Positions 38,340 to 46,959 of a DNA stretch of 64,000 bases are shown piece by piece. The position numbers were made by a program, and so were the translations under genes. The stretch lies in the NCBI RefSeq assembly GCF_019448255.1, contig NZ_CP080410.1:248001-312000 (forward strand), given 5' to 3'. The notes beneath the pieces were generated by a model that did not search any database, had not been told where the DNA came from, and saw only the letters and a list, made by a program, of their open reading frames with translations. This DNA comes from Qipengyuania flava. Lineage in GTDB: Bacteria; Pseudomonadota; Alphaproteobacteria; Sphingomonadales; Sphingomonadaceae. Position 1 is the stretch's first letter, and the number at the start of each line of letters is the position of its first letter.

Positions 38340-41021
38340 ATGGCTGCCGACTGGTCCTCTGCCCTCACCCGCGCCCGCGAAAACGCGCCCTTCCTGGCCC
38401 GCGCGCTGGAGCGGCGCGGCGAGCTTGCCGAGCTGCTGGCCGCAGGAGAAGGCGAGGCCGCGCTGCTCCGGGCGAAGGACCTGCCCGAAGGCGATACGGC
38501 AACCGCCCTGCGCCGCCAGCGCCTCAGCCTTGCGCTGGTGCTGGCGATCGGGGACCTCGCCGGTGCATTCGACCTTGCGAAAGTGATGCGCGAGCTGTCG
38601 ACCTTCGCCGACCGCGCGCTGCACGCGGCGATGGCCGCTGCGGTCGCGCGGCGGGTGCCCGATGCCGCGCCCGATGGCTTCATCGGGCTGGCGCTCGGCA
38701 AGCACGGGGCGGGCGAATTGAACTACTCTTCCGATATTGACCCGATCCTGCTCTACGATCCTGAAACGCTGCCCCGGCGCGAGCGCGACGAACCGGGCGA
38801 GGCGGCCCAGCGCTATGCGCGCGAAGTGGTCCGCATGCTGTCGGAGGTGACAAGCGAAGGCTACGTCTTTCGCGTCGACCTGCGGCTGCGGCCAGCATCG
38901 GAGGTCAGCCCGCTGGCCATCCCGCTGGATGCGGCGATCACCCATTACGAAAGCTCGGCGCTGGCGTGGGAGCGCGCGGCCTATATCCGCGCGCGGGCGT
39001 GCGCCGGCGACATCGCTGCGGGCGAGGCCTTCCTCGACCATATCCGCCCCTTCGTCTGGCGCCGCAGTCTCGATTTCGGGGCAATCGACGAGATCCGCCG
39101 CCTGACGCACCGCATCCGCGACCAGCAGCAAGGGCCCGGCGTGCCGCAGCCCGGCTACAATCTGAAACTCGGCCGCGGCGGCATTCGGGAGGTCGAGTTC
39201 TTCGCCCAGACGCACCAGCTTATCCATGGCGGGCGCGATCCCGTCCTGCGGGTGCGGGGCACACGCGCTGCGCTTGATGCGCTGGCCGAGACGGGCCGTA
39301 TCTCGGCCGATTGCGCGCGTGAGTTGGGCGAAAGCTACGACGGCCTGCGCGTGATCGAACACCGCCTGCAGATGGTGGGCGACCAGCAGACGCACACGTT
39401 GCCTGCTGGCGAGGCGCTCGACGCGGCGGCGCGGTTGCACGGGCTGGTCGATGGCGACGCGCTGACCGCGCATGTGGCGGAGCTCGCCCGCCCCGTGGCC
39501 GAGCGTTTCGACGCGCTGCTCGACGAGGACCGGGTCTCGGTCCCCAAGAGCGCACCGCATGTTGTGGTGGAGGATGACGCAGCGCCCGAAGTGCCGGCCG
39601 AGCTCGCCGCGCGCGTGGCCGACTGGACGCAGGGGCAGTACCCTGCCTTGCGCAGCGCTGCGGCGCTTGGCGCCTTCGAGGCGATCCGGCCCGACCTTGT
39701 CGCCTCGCTCGCGGCATCGCCCGATCCGCAGGCCGCGGCGGTGCGCTGGGAAAGCCTGCTGGCGCGCCTGCCCAGCGCGATAAACCTGTTCCGCCTGCTC
39801 GAGGCGCGCCCCGGGCTCTTCGCCCTGCTCGCCGATTGTCTCACCCTCGCCCCGCCGCTGGCCGACGAGCTGGCGCGGCGTCCCGAACTGCTCGATGCGC
39901 TGATCGATCGTACGGCGCTCGACCTGCCCGGCAGTGTCGAGGAGCTGGCCGCGCTCATGGCCCAGCGCGAGCGCGGCGACGATTACGAGATGCGCCTCGA
40001 CCGGCTACGCGTCGTCACCGGCGAGACGCGCTTTGCGCTGGGCGTCCAGCTGATCGAGGCCGCGCACGACCCGCTGGCGATCGCCGGCGGCCTCTCGCGC
40101 ACGGCGGAGGCGGCGATGCAGGTCGCGCTGGAGGCGGCAGAGGAGGAGTTCGCCGCCAAGCACGGGCGGATCGAGGGCAGCGAGCTGGTCATCCTCGGCC
40201 TCGGACGACTGGGCGGCGGCGTGCTGACCCACGCGTCGGACCTCGACATCATCTACCTGTTTACCGGCACGCACGAGGGCGAATCCGACGGGCCGCGCCC
40301 GCTTGGTGCGACGCTCTACTTCAACCGCCTCGCCCAGCGGGTCACTGCCGCGCTCAGCGTGCCGACCGCACAGGGCGCGCTCTATGAAGTGGACACAAGG
40401 CTGCGGCCTCAGGGCAACCAGGGCCCGCTCGCTGTGAGCGTCGAGAGCTTCGCCCGCTACCAGCGCGAAGACGCCTGGACCTGGGAGCACATGGCGCTCA
40501 CCCGGGCGCGCGTGCTGGTGGCGAGCGATGCGGCGAAAAGCGAGGTCGATGCGGTCGTGACGTCAATCCTGCACTGCGATCGCGACCCCGATACGCTGCG
40601 CGTCGACGCGTTGAAGATGCGCAGCGAGATGGCAGCGCACAAGCAGCCCAAGGGGCCGCTCGACGCCAAGCTGTTGCGCGGCGGGCTCGTCGATATCGAG
40701 TTCATCGTCCACCTGCTCCAGCTGCGCGACCACGAAGCGCTGACGCCGGATCTGGGCGAGGCCCTTGCTGCGCTGGTGGCAGCCGGACGCCTTCCGCAGG
40801 CCATGGCCGATGCGCATGGCTTGATGACGCGGCTGCTGGTCGGTACGCGGCTTCTCGCGCCCGACCTTGAGCGCCCTAACCCCGCCGCCGCCCTGCTGCT
40901 GGCGCGGCAGAGCGGGTGCGAGGATTACCCCTGCCTGATCGAACGGCTGGGCGCAGCTCGCACTGACGTCGCGGCGGTATGGCAGGATGTGTTTGGTGAG
41001 ACGCTGGAGATAAACCAATGA
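38340..41021 (+). CDS. glnE: glutamine synthetase adenylyltransferase/adenylyl-removing enzyme
   Basis: GlnE switches glutamine synthetase off and on by adding and removing AMP according to nitrogen status. The 893-residue protein has two nucleotidyltransferase domains: the N-terminal with GKHGAGELNYSSDIDPILLYD and the C-terminal with GLGRLGGGVLTHASDLDIIYLF, separated by helical linkers. It is a little shorter than E. coli GlnE (946). The start at 38340 has AGGGG 8 bases upstream. Its stop overlaps the bcp start (ATGA). Confidence 0.95.
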   Translation: MAADWSSALTRARENAPFLARALERRGELAELLAAGEGEAALLRAKDLPEGDTATALRRQRLSLALVLAIGDLAGAFDLAKVMRELSTFADRALHAAMAAAVARRVPDAAPDGFIGLALGKHGAGELNYSSDIDPILLYDPETLPRRERDEPGEAAQRYAREVVRMLSEVTSEGYVFRVDLRLRPASEVSPLAIPLDAAITHYESSALAWERAAYIRARACAGDIAAGEAFLDHIRPFVWRRSLDFGAIDEIRRLTHRIRDQQQGPGVPQPGYNLKLGRGGIREVEFFAQTHQLIHGGRDPVLRVRGTRAALDALAETGRISADCARELGESYDGLRVIEHRLQMVGDQQTHTLPAGEALDAAARLHGLVDGDALTAHVAELARPVAERFDALLDEDRVSVPKSAPHVVVEDDAAPEVPAELAARVADWTQGQYPALRSAAALGAFEAIRPDLVASLAASPDPQAAAVRWESLLARLPSAINLFRLLEARPGLFALLADCLTLAPPLADELARRPELLDALIDRTALDLPGSVEELAALMAQRERGDDYEMRLDRLRVVTGETRFALGVQLIEAAHDPLAIAGGLSRTAEAAMQVALEAAEEEFAAKHGRIEGSELVILGLGRLGGGVLTHASDLDIIYLFTGTHEGESDGPRPLGATLYFNRLAQRVTAALSVPTAQGALYEVDTRLRPQGNQGPLAVSVESFARYQREDAWTWEHMALTRARVLVASDAAKSEVDAVVTSILHCDRDPDTLRVDALKMRSEMAAHKQPKGPLDAKLLRGGLVDIEFIVHLLQLRDHEALTPDLGEALAALVAAGRLPQAMADAHGLMTRLLVGTRLLAPDLERPNPAAALLLARQSGCEDYPCLIERLGAARTDVAAVWQDVFGETLEINQ

Positions 41022-41491
41022 GCACGACCTATGGCGAAGGCGACGCCTTTCCCGATTTCTCGATGGAAACGCCCGATGGCGGCACGGTGACCAAGGCGGA
41101 CCTTGCGGGCAAGAAGGCGGTGATCTTCTTCTATCCCAAGGACAACACGCCGGGGTGCACCACCGAAGCCAAGGACTTCACAGCGATGAAGGCCGATTTC
41201 GAGGCCGCTGGCACCTACCTGCTTGGCGTCAGCAAGGATTCGGCCAAGAAGCACCAGAACTTCATCGCCAAGCACGACCTCACGGTCGACCTCGCGACCG
41301 ACGCGGAAGAGGGTGGCCTGTCCGACGAGCTCGGCGTGTGGGCGGAAAAGAAGATGTACGGCAAGACCTTCATGGGCATGGTCCGCTCGACTTACCTGAT
41401 CGGCGCCGATGGCACGATCCTGCGCGTCTGGCCCAAGGTGAAGGTCAAGGGCCACGCCGAAGAGGTGCTCGAGGCCGCCCGCGCCGCATGA
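41018..41491 (+). CDS. bcp: thioredoxin-dependent peroxiredoxin, BCP/PrxQ type
   Basis: This 157-residue enzyme reduces hydroperoxides. The peroxidatic Cys is in DNTPGCTTEAKDF. Many BCPs have a resolving Cys five residues later (CTTEAC); here it is Lys, and the protein contains no other Cys, so it must work by a 1-Cys mechanism with an external thiol. It overlaps glnE by 4 bases and the next gene by 4 bases. Confidence 0.94.
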   Translation: MSTTYGEGDAFPDFSMETPDGGTVTKADLAGKKAVIFFYPKDNTPGCTTEAKDFTAMKADFEAAGTYLLGVSKDSAKKHQNFIAKHDLTVDLATDAEEGGLSDELGVWAEKKMYGKTFMGMVRSTYLIGADGTILRVWPKVKVKGHAEEVLEAARAA

Positions 41492-42288
41492 CGCCAGAGC
41501 ATCGGAGTCTCGCTACGGCCATTCGCGCGGCGCTGCTGACCGGGGAGGCAACCGCGAAGGTCTTCGCCGCGCGACAGGTCGCGCGTGACTGGCGGCTGGG
41601 GCGGCTTGGCTTCACCTTCGACGTCGCCATGCCGGACCGGCCGGCCTGGCCCGAGGAGCTGGAGCTGCTGCCTCCGCGAGACATGCCCAAGCGCGGCAAG
41701 ATGGGGTCCGAGCGCAACCGGATCGCGTTGTGGCACGCGCTCGCGCATATCGAATTCGTCGCCATCGACCTCGCGCTCGACATGGCCGGGCGGTTCGGAG
41801 AGGCGATGGGAGAGGAGTTCGTATCGGACTTCCTCCAGGTCGCCGCCGACGAGGCGATGCATTTCGCGCTGATCGCCCGCAAACTCGATTCGCTCGGTTC
41901 GTCCTACGGAGCGTTGCCTGCGCACGACGGGCTGTGGAGCGCGGCTCAGGACACCGCAGGCGACGTCGCAGCTCGTCTTGGGATCGTTCCCATGGTTCTG
42001 GAAGCGCGCGGTCTCGACGTCACGCCGGCAACGCTGGAGCGGGTGCAGGCGCAAGGTGATGAAAACGGGGCGAAAATTCTCAAACGAATCCTTGACGACG
42101 AAATCCGGCACGTCGCCGCCGGCTCCAAGCATTTTCACGCCATTTGCGCGAAACGCGGCGATAACCCACGGGAAACGTGGCGAAATCTTGTCGAAAATCA
42201 TTTTTCGGGAGGGTTGAAAGGGCCGTTCAACGACTCAGCGCGTTTGGCAGGCGGCCTGCCGCGAGACTTCTACGCGCCTATTGCCTGA
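41488..42288 (+). CDS. DUF455 ferritin-like domain protein
   Basis: This 266-residue helical protein has ferritin-like metal motifs: HIEFVAIDLALD, ADEAMHFALI and DDEIRHVAAG, each with Glu and His in ExxH-type spacing. DUF455 proteins are presumed di-iron proteins of unknown reaction. The ATG at 41488 overlaps the bcp stop. Linkage to a peroxiredoxin suggests an oxidative-stress or iron role, which is an inference. Confidence 0.88.
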   Translation: MTPEHRSLATAIRAALLTGEATAKVFAARQVARDWRLGRLGFTFDVAMPDRPAWPEELELLPPRDMPKRGKMGSERNRIALWHALAHIEFVAIDLALDMAGRFGEAMGEEFVSDFLQVAADEAMHFALIARKLDSLGSSYGALPAHDGLWSAAQDTAGDVAARLGIVPMVLEARGLDVTPATLERVQAQGDENGAKILKRILDDEIRHVAAGSKHFHAICAKRGDNPRETWRNLVENHFSGGLKGPFNDSARLAGGLPRDFYAPIA

Positions 42289-42427
42289 TTAACTTTTTCA
42301 CCCATAACCCAAACTCACGCAACGCCGGGGGGTTCCGGCAGTGACAAAAATTAAGGCGAAACGGCGCGGGACCGTCGATTTGCCAGGGATCGAAAGGCGC
42401 GGAACAGCGCCAATTGGACGGGTTAGC

Positions 42428-43111
42428 ATGATTACCAAGCTCACCAAGCTTGCCATCGTTTCGGCTGCAGCCGCTCTCGGTATCGCCGCCGCTCCGGTGC
42501 AGGCGCAGGACACCAACACCGCCGTTGCGGTCGGTGCCATTGACCTGAGCACGGTCGCCACCACCGAAGAAACCGGCAACGACGCGCAGTTCCAGCAGCT
42601 GTTCGCCAAGTGGGACGAGCTCGACCGCTCGACCCCGGCCGCCACGCAGGTTTCCGTGCCGTCGCGCATGCCGCTCGACGATGCCCGCCTGACCAGCGAC
42701 TACGGCATGCGCACCCACCCGGTTCTCGGCGGTCGCCGCAGCCACAAGGGCGTCGACCTTGCTGCCCCGACCGGTACCCCGATCTACGCCACCGCCGACG
42801 GCTATGTCAGCAAGGCGCAGTGGTTCTCGAGCTACGGCAAGTATGTCTCGATCGAACACGGCGCGAACCTCCAGACCCGCTTCGCGCACATGTCGCGCAT
42901 CACGGTCGAGGCTGGCGAGCGTGTCGAAAAGGGCGACCTCATCGGCTACGTCGGCTCGACCGGGCGTTCGACCGGCCCGCACCTCCATTACGAAGTCCGC
43001 ATCAACGGCAAGGCCGTGAACCCGATCCCCTACATGGTCGAATCGGAAGCCCAGCGCGCCTTCGCACTCGCCACCGGCACCGGCGGCCAGGGCGGCGGCG
43101 ACGACGAATAA
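42428..43111 (+). CDS. M23 (LytM) family peptidoglycan endopeptidase
   Basis: This 227-residue secreted protein has a Sec signal peptide (ITKLTKLAIVSAAAALGIAAA, cut near VQAQ) and a C-terminal LytM domain. The zinc ligands are in SHKGVDLA (HxxxD) and GPHLHYE (HxH), so it should be catalytically active in cleaving peptide cross-links. The start at 42428 places the signal peptide correctly; an in-frame GTG at 42341 would put 29 charged residues before it. A strong terminator follows. Confidence 0.92.
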   Translation: MITKLTKLAIVSAAAALGIAAAPVQAQDTNTAVAVGAIDLSTVATTEETGNDAQFQQLFAKWDELDRSTPAATQVSVPSRMPLDDARLTSDYGMRTHPVLGGRRSHKGVDLAAPTGTPIYATADGYVSKAQWFSSYGKYVSIEHGANLQTRFAHMSRITVEAGERVEKGDLIGYVGSTGRSTGPHLHYEVRINGKAVNPIPYMVESEAQRAFALATGTGGQGGGDDE

Positions 43112-43143
43112 TCGCACGTCCAACAGCGTATGTCGCGAAAACA

Positions 43144-43174
43144 GGCGGCGGGAGCAGATCCCGCCGCCTTTTTT
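43144..43174 (+). terminator. Rho-independent terminator after the M23 gene
   Basis: A perfect 10-bp GC stem (43144-43153 with 43159-43168), a 5-base loop and six T residues lie 33 bases after the stop codon. Confidence 0.93.
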
Positions 43175-43263
43175 CTTGCCCGCAGCAATGGGTTGGGTAG
43201 GTTTCTTTGCGCAACCGGATGAGTCCGCGAAAACGACGGACCGACGGCAAGGAGAGAGACACG

Positions 43264-44805
43264 ATGCACCCCATCACCCACGCGCAGACGCGCCCCGACC
43301 ATCCCGCGATCATCATGGCCGGCAGCGGCGAGACGATGACCTATGGCGAGCTGGACGCCTATGCGAACCGCTTTGCACAGCTGGTGCGTGCACGGGGTCT
43401 CGGCCAGGGCGATCACGTCGCGATCCTGATGGAGAACAACCGGCACTATCTGCCGCTCGTATGGGGCGCGCAGCGTTGCGGTATCATGATGGTGCCGATC
43501 TCGACCCGGCTGACCGCACCTGAGATCTGCTACATCCTCCAGGACAGCGATGCGAAGCTGCTCCTTACCTCGACCTATTTTGCCGGCGAGGTGCTCGACG
43601 GCATCCGCAGCGAATGCCCGGACCTCCCGCAGCTGATCGTCGGTGGCGAGGGCGAGGAGGATTTCGAAGCAGCGCTGGATGCGCAGCCGGCGGAGGCCAT
43701 CGCCGACCAGCAGCCCGGCCAGTACATGCTCTACTCCTCCGGCACGACCGGCCGCCCCAAGGGCGTGCGCCCCGCGCCGCCGACCGATCCCGACGTGCAG
43801 CAGGCTACGCCGCTCACCGGCCTTGCCGTGATGGGCGCCGGCTGGCCGACCGACGGCAGCATGGTCTATCTCTCGCCCGCGCCGCTCTACCACGCCGCGC
43901 CGCTGGCCTGGTGCACCACCGTCCACCGGCTGGGCGGAACCGTGATCGTGATCGAAAAGTTCGATCCGGAACAGGCGCTGGCCGCTATCGAGAAGTACGG
44001 CGTGACCGACAGCCAGTGGGTGCCGACACACTTCGTGCGCATGCTCAAGCTCGACCCCGCCGTGCGCACGAAATACGACCTTTCGACCCACCAGCGCGCG
44101 ATCCACGCCGCCGCGCCCTGCCCGGTGCCGATCAAGCGCGAGATGATCGAATGGTGGGGGCCGATCATCATCGAATATTACGCCGGGTCCGAAGGTATCG
44201 GCATGACGATGATCAAGAGCGAGGACTGGCTCGAGCACCCCGGCTCCGTCGGCAAGGCGATCTATGGCAAGATCCACGTCTGCGACGAGGAGGGCAAGGA
44301 ACTGCCCGCCGGGACCGATGGCCTGCTGTTCTTCGAAAACGACCTCATACCGACCTATCACAACGATCCGGAAAAGACCGCCGATGCGATGCATCCCAAG
44401 GGCTGGATGACCCTGGGCGATATCGGCCACCTGGATGAGGACGGCTATCTCTTCCTCACCGACCGCAAGAGCCACATGATCATCTCTGGCGGGGTGAACA
44501 TCTACCCGCAGGAGATCGAGAACCTTCTCGTCACGCATGACAAGGTGATGGACGCCGCCGTGATCGGCGCGCCGTGTCCCGATTTCGGCGAGAAGGTCGT
44601 GGCGGTCGTGCAACCGATGGACATGGGCGAGGCGGGCGAGGCGCTCGAGGCCGAGCTGCGCGATTTCCTCGCGCCGAGCCTTGCCAAGATCAAGATGCCA
44701 AAGCTGTTCGACTTCCGACCCGATCTGCCGCGTGAGGCCAATGGCAAGCTCTACAAGCGCGAGCTGCGCGACGAGTATGAGCGCATGGCGAAGGAGACCG
44801 CGTGA
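43264..44805 (+). CDS. acyl-CoA synthetase (AMP-forming)
   Basis: This 513-residue adenylate-forming enzyme activates a carboxylic acid to its CoA ester. P-loop-like motif YSSGTTGRPKGVRP, GSEGIGMTM, and the C-terminal hinge DRKSHMIISGGVNIYPQEIE with the catalytic Lys in REANGKLYKREL are all present. The start at 43264 has AAGGAG upstream. Its stop overlaps the start of a P450 gene, so the pair probably oxidise and activate the same type of substrate, such as a fatty or steroid side-chain acid. Confidence 0.92.
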   Translation: MHPITHAQTRPDHPAIIMAGSGETMTYGELDAYANRFAQLVRARGLGQGDHVAILMENNRHYLPLVWGAQRCGIMMVPISTRLTAPEICYILQDSDAKLLLTSTYFAGEVLDGIRSECPDLPQLIVGGEGEEDFEAALDAQPAEAIADQQPGQYMLYSSGTTGRPKGVRPAPPTDPDVQQATPLTGLAVMGAGWPTDGSMVYLSPAPLYHAAPLAWCTTVHRLGGTVIVIEKFDPEQALAAIEKYGVTDSQWVPTHFVRMLKLDPAVRTKYDLSTHQRAIHAAAPCPVPIKREMIEWWGPIIIEYYAGSEGIGMTMIKSEDWLEHPGSVGKAIYGKIHVCDEEGKELPAGTDGLLFFENDLIPTYHNDPEKTADAMHPKGWMTLGDIGHLDEDGYLFLTDRKSHMIISGGVNIYPQEIENLLVTHDKVMDAAVIGAPCPDFGEKVVAVVQPMDMGEAGEALEAELRDFLAPSLAKIKMPKLFDFRPDLPREANGKLYKRELRDEYERMAKETA

Positions 44806-46106
44806 TGGCGACGCAGGACAAGCCGCGCCTTGATCCGGCCACCGCCCGCGCCGTGATCGACCCGGAAAGCTACGCCCAGTGGGACGGCATCCTAGATACC
44901 TTCGACCGGCTGCGCGAAGAGAAACCCGTGGCCTGGGTCGAGCCGGAGGACGATCTCGTCCACCCGCCCTTCTGGCTGGTCACGCGCTATGACGATGTCA
45001 TGCGCATGTCGAAGGACAACGCGACCTTCCTCAACAACCCGCACACGGTCGTCTTCAGCCTGACCGAGGGGATCGAATTCGCCAAGGCGATGACCGGCGG
45101 CAGCGAGCACATGGTCGCCAGCCTCGTCACCTTCGACGGGCCGATCCACATGAAATACCGCAAGCTGACGCAGGAATGGTTCATGCCCAAGAACCTGCGC
45201 ACGGTCGAGGACGAGATTCGCGGCATCGCCAGTGCGGCAGTCGACCGCCTGCTCGAAGCGGGCGAGGAGGTCGATTTCGTCAAGACCGTCAGCGCGCCCT
45301 ATCCGCTGCATGTGGTGATGCAGATCATGGGCGTGCCCGAGGAAGACGAGCCGCGCATGCTGATGCTTACCCAGCAGCTGTTCGGCGGCTCGGATGAAGA
45401 CCTCAACCAGTCGGGCATCAAGGACTTGCCGCCCGAGGCGATCACCCAGCTCGTGGCGGGCGCAGTCGCCGATTTCGAGGCCTATTTCGCCAAGCTCACC
45501 GCCGAGCGCCGCGCGAACCCGACCGGCGATGTTGCCAGCACCATTGCCAATGCGGTGATCGACGGCGAGCCTTTGAACGACCGCGACATGATGGGCTATT
45601 ACATCATCCTCGCCGCCGCCGGGCACGACACGACCAGCGCCAGCACGGCCGGCGCCATGCTCGCGCTGGCGCAAGACCCGGAGCAATGGGCCAAGGTCAA
45701 GGCGGACCGCTCGCTCCTGCCGGGCATCGTGGAAGAGGCGATCCGCTGGACGACGCCGGTGCAGCACTTCATGCGCACTGCGGCGGAAGACACCGAGGTC
45801 GGCGGGCAGCCGATTGCCAAGGGCGACTGGCTGATGATGAACTATGTCGCGGCTAACCACGATCCGGCGCATTTCGACGATCCGCGCCGGTTCGACGCGG
45901 CGCGCAGCCCCAACCGCCATCTCGCCTTCGGGGCAGGTGCCCACCAGTGCCTCGGCCTCCACCTTGCCCGGCTGGAAATGCGCATCCTGTTCGAAACGCT
46001 GCTCGACCGGATCGACAGCGTCGAGCTGGCGGGGGAGCCGGCACGCTCCAAATCGACCTTCGTCGGCGGCCTGAAAGCGCTCCCCCTGCGGGTGAAACCG
46101 GCCTGA
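44805..46106 (+). CDS. cytochrome P450
   Basis: This 433-residue soluble bacterial P450 has I-helix LAAAGHDTTSAS, ExxR in EEAIR and the haem loop FGAGAHQCLG. It is distinct from the CYP153-like protein at 12640. It overlaps the acyl-CoA synthetase stop as TGATG; a GTG one codon earlier is also possible. Linkage to a synthetase suggests hydroxylation of a carboxylic acid or steroid-like compound. Electron-transfer partners are not adjacent. Confidence 0.92.
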   Translation: MATQDKPRLDPATARAVIDPESYAQWDGILDTFDRLREEKPVAWVEPEDDLVHPPFWLVTRYDDVMRMSKDNATFLNNPHTVVFSLTEGIEFAKAMTGGSEHMVASLVTFDGPIHMKYRKLTQEWFMPKNLRTVEDEIRGIASAAVDRLLEAGEEVDFVKTVSAPYPLHVVMQIMGVPEEDEPRMLMLTQQLFGGSDEDLNQSGIKDLPPEAITQLVAGAVADFEAYFAKLTAERRANPTGDVASTIANAVIDGEPLNDRDMMGYYIILAAAGHDTTSASTAGAMLALAQDPEQWAKVKADRSLLPGIVEEAIRWTTPVQHFMRTAAEDTEVGGQPIAKGDWLMMNYVAANHDPAHFDDPRRFDAARSPNRHLAFGAGAHQCLGLHLARLEMRILFETLLDRIDSVELAGEPARSKSTFVGGLKALPLRVKPA

Positions 46107-46305
46107 TCGGAGGCTCGCGCCTTCAGCGGGGCTGAATTAACCAAACCCCCGTGATCGCGGGAAAAATCGGCACGATGTTTTCCGATTGTTCTGGCAAATC
46201 GGGCGCCTTTCTGCTAGGTGAATGACATGACTACAACAGTAGGACGATAGGCTTTCGCCCCGCAGGCGAGAGCGTAAAGTCCTGCGCCTGAGAGAGGGGG
46301 CAAAC

Positions 46306-46944
46306 ATGACCATTTTCGAACCGCACAACATGCCCTTCGCAGCTGCGCTGCTGGTCATGGTGCTGCTGGCCATCGTGCAGGCCATCGGCCTTGCCGATGC
46401 GCTGGGCGGGGATGCGGATGTCGATCTCGACGCCGATGGCAAGGATGGCCTTGCCGCGGGTCCGCTCGACGGGCTGTTCTCCCTGCTCGGCATCGGCCGC
46501 GTCCCGTACACCATCTGGCTGGCGGTCTACCTGCTGCTTTTCGCCGCGATCGGCGTGAGCGGGCAGGCTCTTGCCGAAAGCCTGACCGGTGGCCCGCTGC
46601 ACGCCCTCCTGGCAAGCGTCCTGGCCGGCGGCGCGGCGCTGCCGGTTACCGGCGCGCTGGTGCGCCCGCTCGGTGCGATCCTGCCGCAAGACGAGACCAC
46701 GGCGGTCTCCACGGCAAGCCTTGTCGGCCGCCGCGCCACGATTACCGACGGGGTGGCACGCGCCGCCTCGCCCGCGCGGGCCCGGGTGCGCGATGCGCAT
46801 GGGCACGCCCATTACGTGATGGTCGAACCGCATGAGGCCTCGGCCGAGCTCCACGCAGGCGACGATGTCCTGCTCGTACGCCGCGAAGGCGACCTTTTTT
46901 ACGCGACAGCGCTGGCTGAACGCCGCCTGTCCCCCACCGAATAA
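46306..46944 (+). CDS. YqiJ-like OB-fold membrane protein
   Basis: This 212-residue protein has an N-terminal membrane helix, an acidic Asp-rich loop (GGDADVDLDADGKDGL), two or three more helices and a C-terminal OB-like soluble domain (about 145-205, with LVGRRATITDG and VRDAHGHAHYVMV). YqiJ/NfeD-type partners accompany flotillins. GAGG lies 8 bases upstream, and the flotillin gene starts 15 bases after it. Confidence 0.85.
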   Translation: MTIFEPHNMPFAAALLVMVLLAIVQAIGLADALGGDADVDLDADGKDGLAAGPLDGLFSLLGIGRVPYTIWLAVYLLLFAAIGVSGQALAESLTGGPLHALLASVLAGGAALPVTGALVRPLGAILPQDETTAVSTASLVGRRATITDGVARAASPARARVRDAHGHAHYVMVEPHEASAELHAGDDVLLVRREGDLFYATALAERRLSPTE

Positions 46945-46959
46945 CAACAAGGAGAAGCC

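Noticed and set aside
46122-46160. Weak hairpins after the second P450 as a terminator
   Set aside because: Stems are only 4-6 bp and no T-tract follows.
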